From Salinibacterium sp. PAMC 21357 (GTDB taxonomy: Bacteria; Actinomycetota; Actinomycetes; Actinomycetales; Microbacteriaceae), in NCBI RefSeq assembly GCF_000247645.1, contig NZ_AHWA01000004.1, positions 558,001 to 622,000 on the forward strand: a stretch of DNA of 64,000 nucleotides, written 5' to 3'. Of the stretch, positions 49,528-57,360 are shown one piece after another (the first letter of the stretch is position 1; each line of letters starts with the position of its first letter). The position numbers and the translations under genes are program-made. The notes below the pieces were generated by a model. That model was not told the DNA's origin. It saw only the letters and a program-made list of their open reading frames with translations, and searched no databases.

Positions 49528-50362
49528 GGGTGACTCCGTCTATAAGGCGGCCGCCAAATTGCGGGCGGCTCTCGACGGCCAGGTTCTTACGCGCACCGAC
49601 TTTCGGGTGCCCGCCTTCGCGACCCTCGACCTCAGCGGCCAGACCGTCACGAGCGTCGTGCCGCGCGGCAAGCACCTGCTGATCCGGGTTGCGCCAGCTG
49701 CCGACGCCGCGGATTCGGCAGCCGCGGGCACAGGCTCCGCAGTCGAACCGAGCGCCGGCCTCACCATCCACAGCCACCTCAAGATGGAGGGCGTCTGGCA
49801 GATTTACGGCGCCGGCGAGCGGTGGCGCAAACCCTCCTACCTGGCTCGCGGGGTGCTGAGTACGGCATCGAAGACCGCGGTAGGTTTTGAACTGGGCCTA
49901 CTTGAAGTGGTACCCACGGCATCCGAAGACAGCATTGTGGGGCACCTGGGGCCCGACCTGCTCGGCCCCGATTGGGATGCGGACCTCGCGTTAGCGAATC
50001 TGCTCTCAGACCCCGAGCGGCCGGTTGCCCTCGCACTGCTCGATCAGCGGAATCTGGCCGGCCTCGGCAACGTGTTCGCGAACGAGTTGAGCTTCCTGCG
50101 CGGTGTGCGCCCGCACACTCCCATCGGCGAGATCGCCGACCCGAAACGCCTCGTCGCTCTCGGCTACAAGGCGATCATGGTGAACAAGGACCGCCCGATC
50201 CGCAATCTCACGGGCCTGCCGCGCGGCAAACCCCGCTACTGGGTGCACGGGCGGCGCGGCGAAGCGTGCCTGCGCTGCGGCACCCGCATCGAGTCGGATC
50301 AGCTCGGCACAGGCCCCACCGACACCCGCTACATGTGGTGGTGCCCGAGCTGCCAGAAGTAG
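49520..50362 (+). CDS. Fpg/Nei-family DNA glycosylase (endonuclease VIII-like)
   Basis: Removes oxidised bases and cuts the abasic site. The GTG start gives MPEGDSVYKAAAKLRAALDG, with the catalytic Pro2 and Glu3 exposed after Met removal. It has a helix-two-turn-helix region (LALLDQRNLAGLGNVFANEL) and a C-terminal zinc finger CLRCGTRIESD...CPSCQK. Length is 280 residues. GDSVYKAA and the finger sequence agree with Nei2 of mycobacteria. It overlaps lhr by eight bases. Confidence 0.93.
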   Translation: MPEGDSVYKAAAKLRAALDGQVLTRTDFRVPAFATLDLSGQTVTSVVPRGKHLLIRVAPAADAADSAAAGTGSAVEPSAGLTIHSHLKMEGVWQIYGAGERWRKPSYLARGVLSTASKTAVGFELGLLEVVPTASEDSIVGHLGPDLLGPDWDADLALANLLSDPERPVALALLDQRNLAGLGNVFANELSFLRGVRPHTPIGEIADPKRLVALGYKAIMVNKDRPIRNLTGLPRGKPRYWVHGRRGEACLRCGTRIESDQLGTGPTDTRYMWWCPSCQK

Positions 50363-50494
50363 CTGGTGACTGCACGCGAACAGTAGTCTCGGTGATGATC
50401 GCGGGGAACGCCCCTGCCCAGGCACGCGCTGCGATGACTGCCCGATAACCGCTGCCGCACACCGGCTCGAGTGAACACCGATGGAGGCCCAGCT

Positions 50495-51160
50495 GTGACT
50501 GAGGTTCTTGACCCCGCCCCGCGTCCCTACAGTTTTGGTCGCGGAGTCGCGTTCGCGTTGCTCGCGATCCCGCTGGCGGTAGCAGTGACGACGGTGCTGG
50601 CGTCGCTGGGCTTCGGATTCGCTTCAGCTTTCGCCGCGGTCGGGATGCTCGCCGTCTTCGCGCTCTTCACGTTCGGTTCCCGCCGCAAAGCCATCAGCGG
50701 CGCCGGCTTCGCCCTGAGCACTCTGATCGGCGCTATCGCTGTGACGCTCGGGTTCATTAGCGGATACCTCGCCGCCGTCTACCGCTCCTTCATTTCGGCC
50801 GGCGACAAGGGCGGTGTGTTCGGCAGCGTCTTCGCCCGCCGGGTCGAACTCCAGCTCAGCAATAGCATTCTCGAGGCGCTAATCCCGGCGCTCCTCGTGA
50901 TCGTGTTCTCAATCATCCTGGTGGTGAGCGCGGGCCGCAGTGCCCTGGCCGCTCGTCGCGAAGCTGCCGACGTTCACACCGCTGACACTGTGGATGGGTC
51001 GGGTGTTCCGGATGCTGACGCCGCCGCTCCGGCAAACGCTCCCGCCTCCGCCACTCCGCGCAGCAGCCCCGGTATTCTGCTGAATGGCGAGCCGCTCGCG
51101 ACTCAGCCAGAGAAGAAGAGCCTCTGGAATCGATCAGCCGCCAAGAAGGATCAGCAGTGA
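50495..51160 (+). CDS. Small membrane protein of the SPGILLNG family (copy 1)
   Basis: The product is 221 residues from the GTG at 50495, which has GGAGG seven bases upstream; an earlier GTG at 50471 is poorer. After RPYSFGRG come four hydrophobic segments (FALLAIPLAVAVTTVLASLG, SAFAAVGMLAVFALFTFGSR, FALSTLIGAIAVTLGFISGY, EALIPALLVIVFSIILVVSA). A variable hydrophilic region follows, and then the C-terminal motif SSPGILLNGEPL (residues 190-201). Three relatives lie at 59691-61912. The family has no assigned function. It overlaps the MutT-like gene by four bases. Confidence 0.8.
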   Translation: MTEVLDPAPRPYSFGRGVAFALLAIPLAVAVTTVLASLGFGFASAFAAVGMLAVFALFTFGSRRKAISGAGFALSTLIGAIAVTLGFISGYLAAVYRSFISAGDKGGVFGSVFARRVELQLSNSILEALIPALLVIVFSIILVVSAGRSALAARREAADVHTADTVDGSGVPDADAAAPANAPASATPRSSPGILLNGEPLATQPEKKSLWNRSAAKKDQQ

Positions 51161-51555
51161 AGAAACAGATCAACGTCGTCGGCGCGGTCATCGTGGGCGA
51201 TGGTCTGATCCTGTGCGCGCAACGTGGGCCGGGTGGCGCTTTGCCCGGCATGTGGGAGTTTCCCGGCGGCAAGATCGAGGCCGGCGAGACTCCTCGCGAT
51301 GCGCTCGCGCGAGAGATCACCGAAGAGCTTGAGTGTGAGGTGTCGGTGGGCGAGCTGATCACCACGACCACTCACGAATACGACTTCGGAATCGTCGCGC
51401 TGACCACGTTCTACTGCGGGCTGCTCTCCGGAACGCCGGTGCTGACCGAGCACGCGGAGGTGCGGTGGCTCGCACCCGCCGAACTAAGTTCGCTCGACTG
51501 GGCGCCTGCTGATATCCCTGCGGCCAAACTCATTGAGAAGGCGGCGAGCGCCTAG
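51157..51555 (+). CDS. MutT-like NUDIX hydrolase (8-oxo-dGTP or CTP pyrophosphohydrolase type)
   Basis: The product is 132 residues. It has the full NUDIX box GGKIEAGETPRDALAREITEEL, with the glycine, arginine and glutamates in place. The opening INVVGAVIVGDGLILCAQRG is that of nucleotide-cleaning MutT and CtpP-type enzymes. The start overlaps the previous gene (ATGA-type). With lhr and the Nei-like gene upstream it suggests a role in oxidised-nucleotide defence. Confidence 0.92.
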   Translation: MKKQINVVGAVIVGDGLILCAQRGPGGALPGMWEFPGGKIEAGETPRDALAREITEELECEVSVGELITTTTHEYDFGIVALTTFYCGLLSGTPVLTEHAEVRWLAPAELSSLDWAPADIPAAKLIEKAASA

Positions 51556-51765
51556 AGGCAACAGACCTTCGCGAACGCGAACCCTTCGGCCGAGATGCCA
51601 ACTTCGGCTACGTTGACAGCTCCATCCGACTTCGAAAGCAGACCGGGCGTCGTGTAGCGTCTCGGTTAGATGGGATATTTTCGACCCTTGATCTGAAGCT
51701 AGTTGCTTATTACGCACGACGCCACCCCGCCTCAACGAAGCGATCGGAATCTACGACTCAAGAAG
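51556..51765. other. Boundary between the repair genes and the restriction island
   Basis: A gap of 210 bases with no gene, between convergent genes. The base composition falls from the GC-rich repair genes to the AT-richer island at about 51600. I found no integrase site or tRNA here. Confidence 0.4.
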
Positions 51766-52146
51766 CTACGTTGCTGGCATCCTGAGCAATGAATGAGGGT
51801 TGAGAATGCGGGCGACGAGACCTTCGATAATTCGGACTTGAGATGACGGGGTCCCGTGGCGTAGAGGAATAATCGAAATAAGCACCCAACTACGACCCCG
51901 CGGTGTCGTTAAGTGTTCCCGCATTCGACCGCGGAGACCTTGTTGGTCCACTCGGCAAACTGAGCCAACGTACGAAACCGTTCGACGAATGTCGATCGCA
52001 ATGTAAACAGCGGAATCTACGCCGGCCCACTTTTCTCCAGCAATTATGGATTGCGGGGGCACTAGGTCTTCGATGTAGCTCCTAACCCATTCACCGCCTT
52101 CACGATGCGCCGCGAAATAGTGCTCCGGCGAGAATTTATAGACCAT
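51766..52146 (-). CDS. GIY-YIG-like nuclease
   Basis: The product is 126 residues from the ATG at 52146, two bases after the stop of the upstream gene. It shows a GIY-like strand (VYIA, 47-50), a YIG-like strand (YVG, 59-61), an arginine helix (LRGRMREHL, 71-79) and a conserved Glu108 in VRIIEGLVARILNPHS with Asn116. This is the order of the GIY-YIG core. It is short and appears to be the single domain plus a 45-residue lead. In a restriction-modification setting it could be a second nuclease or a repair nuclease. Confidence 0.7.
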   Translation of the reverse strand: MVYKFSPEHYFAAHREGGEWVRSYIEDLVPPQSIIAGEKWAGVDSAVYIAIDIRRTVSYVGSVCRVDQQGLRGRMREHLTTPRGRSWVLISIIPLRHGTPSSQVRIIEGLVARILNPHSLLRMPAT

Positions 52147-52148
52147 CT

Positions 52149-54203
52149 CTACAACGGATCGTCTAGCGCTTCGTTGTCGGATGCGAGCGCCAATTTGCGA
52201 GCTCGAGTGATCTGATCTTCCAAAGACTGCGCCCAACCTTGGACACGGTAAACAACCTTCTGAAGTTCTCCAGCTTCGGCTGCTAGCGGCGCACCTTGCG
52301 ACACGATCAGCGCTGGCGAGCCCTCATCGTTGGTCACCGAAATCTGCCCTATTACGTCGACTCTCTCCACCAGATTATTAACCTCTTGTCGAAAGACTGA
52401 AATCTGCGAATTTAGTCTGGATTGAGGGCTCTCGGGAAGTGGCCCCGGGTCGCTTGAGTCTCCGGCTACCGCCCGAAGCCCCGCGGCATCCAACAACTCA
52501 CCTGATTGGATCACGGCGTCCACCGGGTCGGAGGCGCCCTTCACATTCTGAGGTAGGCGTGCGCCCCGGCCGTCGAGAATTACCTGAGCGAGCTGCGTCA
52601 ATCCTGCTTCAGAGGAAATTAGCGCCTCTACGATCACATTCGGCTCGCTGATATATCCGGCTCCTCCCGCTTCCTTCTTCGTTGCGCGCTCAAGTAAGCG
52701 CCGGCCGGGCGTCCCTAAGAGATGGAATAGCGCCAACGCGGACAACTCCGCCGCGAAAGGTCGCGGCTTCTGCTCTGAAAGGCTGTCCCTCGACTCGCTC
52801 AGCTCTAGGTGCGCCAGAGCCAATAGATCTTGGATCGGCTCTCTAGAGAGTTGGACGCTATCGAGGAACCGGGGTCGAATCGCTCTGTCAAGCGCACTCC
52901 TTCGAGAATCGAAGGATGGGTCGTCGGCCTGGGTACCTGATGCTAACTCGCCTAGTCTTAATGCGAGATCTGCCGCCAGCATCGTGCGGTCGGAACGAGA
53001 GGGTGTCTGGCCGGTCAAGTCTCGCACGGCCGCATTGGTGATTCGGACGCGACGATCATTGCGCCCCGTACTCGACCTCAGCGCGGCTAACCCCAGCAGG
53101 AAGACCTCATCCGGCCTGATCGCAGCGCGTCCATCCTGCAAAGTCGTTTCGGATGAAGCGACAAACGTTGAATTAAGCCCGAAAGCAGTCGCTACCTCAG
53201 TTGCTGAAAACTCAGGAATTGGAGGCAGGTCGTCAGACGCTGCGAGAGCATCGATAGCCGCCGTCGCCTTGAGCGCATATTGGGTTCCCAAAGAAAACGG
53301 CTTGGCCGGTTCGATGTGGATGTGCCCAACTAGTTTTCTGCGAACTTGATCGAACGTCAGGTTCGCCGCCTCAGTCTGTTCCTGAAAATCAGAAAACCCA
53401 ACAATGATTTGAGCTCTGAGCATTACGGATCCTCGCAAGCGAGCCCGGTCTTCGTCCGAAAGGTGCAAACCAATTTGATCGTTCGGGTCGTGCGGGTTGA
53501 CGCGCAATTTGACTAACTCTTGGCGTAGCGACTGGTCCTTCGCAGGGTCAGAATACTTCCAAAGCACGTCCCGGGAGCTTATGCCCAGAGCTTTGTGTGC
53601 CCCTACTGTCCTTCCAAAGCCGTCAGTTGCGTCCAAGAAACCGACGGTGCCGTGTTCAGGACTTTCGATTCGGGCGACGGACAGAAGGCCCGGGTTTTCT
53701 ATACCTCGAGATGGGATCGACTTAGCGTGGTCATTTGTGATCCAGACCGCCTCTACCTCTGAATCGAGGCGCGTCACAAACTCAGTTTCAGACTCGACAT
53801 CTAACAACAACACTGGCATCTCCGTCGCGATCGATTGGTACCGCGGCGCAGGATTATTAGCACGAACTCGAGTCTCTTCAAACCGAACATTCTCGGGCGA
53901 TGGCAGAATGTGCCAAGTGACCACATCCAGCTCGATGAATTTGACGGCGATAGCCCCGTACCTGCGCGTTCTGACTCTTCGTATGGCTTCTCGAATTTGG
54001 CCGAGATCGGCAGCCGCAGAAGCGATCGTGGCAGCATCGAACGCCTCTATTCCGAATGCCTCGGTCAGCTGCAAAGCAGCTGCCTCTCTGCTGCGAGGTC
54101 GCTGATCCGCAATCGCGCTGCTCATATACCCGTGCGGCGTCTGACTAAAAGCACCTTCTCCGTCAAGAGACTCAGCGGGCAGGGATTCGCTCGGTGTATT
54201 CAT
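52149..54203 (-). CDS. Uncharacterised 684-residue protein of the restriction island
   Basis: I do not recognise a family. The central part (about residues 80-270) resembles ParB/DGQHR-type proteins in outline: LPSPENVRFEE, EMPVLLLDVESE, TNDHAKSIPSRGI and especially FLDATDGFGRTVGAHKALG, which echoes the DGQHR motif of DndB-like proteins. This is a weak resemblance only. The rest is mostly helical with acidic and Ser-rich parts and no membrane helix. GC content and codon use are lower than in the neighbours. The two-base gap to the GIY-YIG gene suggests the two products act together. Confidence 0.7.
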   Translation of the reverse strand: MNTPSESLPAESLDGEGAFSQTPHGYMSSAIADQRPRSREAAALQLTEAFGIEAFDAATIASAAADLGQIREAIRRVRTRRYGAIAVKFIELDVVTWHILPSPENVRFEETRVRANNPAPRYQSIATEMPVLLLDVESETEFVTRLDSEVEAVWITNDHAKSIPSRGIENPGLLSVARIESPEHGTVGFLDATDGFGRTVGAHKALGISSRDVLWKYSDPAKDQSLRQELVKLRVNPHDPNDQIGLHLSDEDRARLRGSVMLRAQIIVGFSDFQEQTEAANLTFDQVRRKLVGHIHIEPAKPFSLGTQYALKATAAIDALAASDDLPPIPEFSATEVATAFGLNSTFVASSETTLQDGRAAIRPDEVFLLGLAALRSSTGRNDRRVRITNAAVRDLTGQTPSRSDRTMLAADLALRLGELASGTQADDPSFDSRRSALDRAIRPRFLDSVQLSREPIQDLLALAHLELSESRDSLSEQKPRPFAAELSALALFHLLGTPGRRLLERATKKEAGGAGYISEPNVIVEALISSEAGLTQLAQVILDGRGARLPQNVKGASDPVDAVIQSGELLDAAGLRAVAGDSSDPGPLPESPQSRLNSQISVFRQEVNNLVERVDVIGQISVTNDEGSPALIVSQGAPLAAEAGELQKVVYRVQGWAQSLEDQITRARKLALASDNEALDDPL

Positions 54204-54486
54204 TTGATTTCAGCTCATTTCTAATGAAGACTCCAGCCTACGGCCGCATATGAACGTAGAAACAACCCCAGTTATGGGGCACCGACGGTTTCTCCCCCAC
54301 TCCGATATTCCATCGGCCCCTAGCGCCTTCGGCGCGAAAGCGGCTAGCTCCCATGCACAAGCGATTCGGATTATCTAGGCACCGTTTCGGCGACGGAGCT
54401 AGAATTCTGTTCGTCCAGATTAGGAACTTTTCCAAATACGCGAGCCCCTTAGCCCCATCATTATTTCGAGCGTGACAGCCAGAACG
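54204..54486. other. Gap within the restriction island
   Basis: 283 bases without a credible gene, between the 684-residue protein gene and the endonuclease gene, both on the minus strand. It includes CCCC-AGTTAT-GGGG (54265-54279 region), a small inverted repeat. It probably carries the promoter of the downstream two genes, but I cannot name the boxes. Confidence 0.4.
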
Positions 54487-55658
54487 TCAATCGCCTGCAG
54501 TTAGGTCATAACTATCCGCGGGCGGGAAGAGTAAGTCACGGTTTTTCGGCAACAGCTTGAACAAATAGCCCTTGTCATGAACCTTCGAGCCTTTGGACGA
54601 GATTGTGAAATCAAGCGAAATGGTGCCGTTTGATAGCGAAGGCGCCAGCTGCGCGATGATCGGTTTGCGCGTGTGTTGAACAGTTTTGAAGTGAAGGTAC
54701 TCCCAGCCATCAATCTTTTTCGAACTAGCCTCAACCCAAAAAGTCTCATCGTGTTTTTCAGATAGCTTGTAGCGGAGCGTTTCCAGATCCCACACGACTA
54801 CGTTCCCATCAACAGATGGCTCGTGGGCTACAGAGAGCGAGTCTTTCGTTTCGTGGACGACAAGCCGAAGCCCCTGCGAGTTAGATTTATGTCCGTCGAT
54901 CTGGCAGTAGAGCTTTCTACGATCCCCTCTCTCGTAGCCGAACGCATCGAGCAGCTCACGCGAACTATGGAAGTTTGACTCGGGCCACGCGGGCGTCTTT
55001 GCAAATAGACTCGTCCTGTTCCTAGATGCACGCGAAGACTTGATCTCGATACCTTTGAAGTCCGGTTGGGAACGCGAATTCATCTCGATTCCGAGCTCAG
55101 ATTCGAGGAGTCGACCAATAGCCGTCGAACCGTCGACTGGAGCTCGAATGAAGCCCTTCGCTGAAATCACACGCAACAGGGAGAGCAGCTCCCGTACATT
55201 CGAAGTCTTCTCCGATACGAAGTCTCCGAGCACATCCGCTAGCGCGGGCTCTGCCAGCATGCGTTCCGCCAATCGACCCAACGAAAGATTAACCACCCAA
55301 AACTGAGCGCGGGACCAAATCACGGCGATGATCTGGTCGTGAGCCGCGACGGACGCCAGCGAAGTGATCCACAGTCGAGGATCTCCTCTGCCATTTGCAC
55401 GGTACAGACTAGTTTTCGAGCCCAGGCGGCGTCCCTGATCTCCGATGAGACTCGTCGAAATGATGCGCTTATCGATGCCCCAAGCCTGAGCGGCGTAATC
55501 GTGAATGCCAGAGGAAGCAACGAACTCGCGGAACAAGTCAGTCGCGTCCAAAATGACTTCGTTAGCTGGGTGCCAGTGATTTCGACAAGAGCATAGGGAA
55601 CGTCGTACGAAGTGAGGTATGCAGCATTATCTAGTTCCTCAGGAGTTAGCTCACGCAT
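54487..55658 (-). CDS. MvaI/BcnI-family type II restriction endonuclease, with a one-base frameshift
   Basis: Cuts unmethylated DNA, monomeric in characterised relatives. The N-terminal frame begins at ATG 55658 (AGAGG upstream) and reads MRELTPEELDNAAYLTSYDV then PYALVEITGT. The remainder continues in another frame as PANEVILDATDLFREFVASS. Adding one C to the CCC run (GGG at 55568-55570 on the plus strand) joins them and gives 390 residues. The catalytic PD-(D/E)XK motif is SQPDFKGIEIKSSR (Asp200, Glu205, Lys207 after correction), preceded by GSTAIGRLLESELGIEMNSR. MvaI cuts CCWGG and BcnI cuts CCSGG; specificity here is not known. Confidence 0.82.
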
Positions 55659-55743
55659 TATTTTGCCTCTCCATGCGACGATATATCGGTTGCTACGAAA
55701 CCTACCGCGCACGAGCACAGAAGAGCAAAACTCGCGTTTCCCG

Positions 55744-57120
55744 CTAGAGCACGTCCGCGATCATCATTCCAACCGCTAGTGAGAGAAATGGCGACACAGC
55801 ATTTCCCACCTGCGAGTACTGCGGAACTTCGAATCGACGACGGAGTGATCCGGTAGTTTCTTTTCCGCGGAATTCGAAATCATCAGGGAAGCCTTGAAAA
55901 CGTGCCATTTCACGCACAGTGAAAATGCGTGGCTCGCTAGGGTGCACGTAATCGTCCGGCAAAGTGACAACGGTGCGCGCGGGCTGGGACCAGTCCAGTG
56001 CCTTCTGCGAATGCTTCTTCGTCTTAAGCTCAACCATCAGGTCGAACATCGACTCTGCCGAGTCTGCAAGAAGCGCGCCGTCAGGGGCGATAGCTGGATA
56101 CTTTGCGTCCGCTAACTGCAATCTGACATGCGAAGCGGCTTCCGCCGGCCCGCTGGAGAGCTGGGACAGCAATCGCGGTTGGAGTCCATTGTCTCGAAGC
56201 CACTGGTAAAGGCGGAATCGTTGAGTCGTGGATTCGCTGTGCTTGCGCGGCGACTGGTTAGGCAAATGCTCGCGTCGAACTTTCGACTTGGGGAGGCCCC
56301 AGAGCGTTCGCGTAGAAGTGGATTTGTGGAACGCCGTGGACCGACGGCTCTTGGGCGCAGGAAGCACGTCCTGCAAATCACCGATTGCATCTGCGATTGT
56401 GGGCGACTCTTTCGACGAGACAGTCGGGTTGGGCGCGAGAGCCGGCGCGGGCTCAAACTTCTCGTCGTCGGTAAATGCCGACTTCCAGAGGCGCCCCGTG
56501 GCCTTGATTCCCCGCTGCTGTGCGACATCTGAGCGCATTCCAATGATCATCAACCGGGGACGGTTTTGTGGTGCGCCGTAGTGAACAGCATTGACGGCTA
56601 CGCCTTGAACTTCGTAACCCGGCTCAGTCTCACGCAAAGCCTGCTGCAATTGAACGAAAGGCGCTTCTTCATCAGGCGAGAACTTGTGGCTCATACCGAC
56701 CACATTTTCGATCACCACCATTTTGGGAGCTGTGCGCTTTACAAACTCGAGGTACTCCCACGGCAGCGTATTCCGGACATCGTCTGGATTGCGGCGTCCG
56801 GCCAGAGAGAATCCTTGGCAAGGCGGCCCACCGACGACGACGTCAATTCCTGAGCTTGCGAGCCCGGCCATGGCAACTTCGTTGTCGAGCACGTCGCGAA
56901 GCGCTGAAACTGCGACTCGGTTCTGAACTTGATTTTCGATCGACGACTTAACGTATGCCTTCCAAGAATCGTCCTCAATCGATTCGTCGATGAAGTTCGC
57001 ATAGAAGGTGTAAGCCGCCATGTCGGATTTTTCGACCGCAAGTTGGAGTTCTCCTCCGGAGCGTTCGATGCCCAGTGAAAGGCCGCCGCATCCGGAAAAG
57101 AGATCTACATAGTTGTACAA
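55744..57120 (-). CDS. DNA (cytosine-5) methyltransferase
   Basis: Protects the host against the neighbouring endonuclease. The TTG at 57120 with AAGAGG upstream gives MYNYVDLFSGCGGLSLGIER (SAM motif I). Motif IV is VVVGGPPCQGFSLAGRR with catalytic Cys101, then IENVVGM (motif VI), QNRPRLMIIG (motif VIII) and the C-terminal motifs REMARFQGFP and VGNAVSPFL. The target-recognition region lies about 215-375. At 458 residues the enzyme is of normal size. There is no N-terminal regulatory extension, so control is likely at the promoter. Confidence 0.95.
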   Translation of the reverse strand: MYNYVDLFSGCGGLSLGIERSGGELQLAVEKSDMAAYTFYANFIDESIEDDSWKAYVKSSIENQVQNRVAVSALRDVLDNEVAMAGLASSGIDVVVGGPPCQGFSLAGRRNPDDVRNTLPWEYLEFVKRTAPKMVVIENVVGMSHKFSPDEEAPFVQLQQALRETEPGYEVQGVAVNAVHYGAPQNRPRLMIIGMRSDVAQQRGIKATGRLWKSAFTDDEKFEPAPALAPNPTVSSKESPTIADAIGDLQDVLPAPKSRRSTAFHKSTSTRTLWGLPKSKVRREHLPNQSPRKHSESTTQRFRLYQWLRDNGLQPRLLSQLSSGPAEAASHVRLQLADAKYPAIAPDGALLADSAESMFDLMVELKTKKHSQKALDWSQPARTVVTLPDDYVHPSEPRIFTVREMARFQGFPDDFEFRGKETTGSLRRRFEVPQYSQVGNAVSPFLSLAVGMMIADVL

Positions 57121-57168
57121 GGGTCCTCTTAAAAGTTTGGTGGGGGATCTTTGGTGCCGGCCCTGCTT

Positions 57169-57201
57169 CGAGAGTATATGTTCTCTCGCGAGGAGTCCAG
57201 G
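57169..57201 (-). promoter_or_regulatory. Predicted methyltransferase promoter with palindrome and CCAGG site
   Basis: On the minus strand TATACT (57178-57173) is a good -10. Seventeen bases upstream lies CCTGGA (57201-57196), which contains a CCWGG sequence (plus strand CCAGG at 57197-57201). The -10 lies within the inverted repeat CGAGAG-N8-CTCTCG (57169-57188), a possible operator. The TTG start is about 50 bases downstream. Confidence 0.5.
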
Positions 57202-57360
57202 TGGGGCTCAAAGTCGCTGCAGAATTCGCGCTGTGAGGGACAAGTTACCCGGAGCCACCGTCAGTCCCTTGTTCTGTCTGACGAGCACGTATCCGATAAA
57301 AAATCTTGCTCGGCAGCGACCGACCAATGAAAAGTCAGCACCCCCTGACACACTAGCCAC

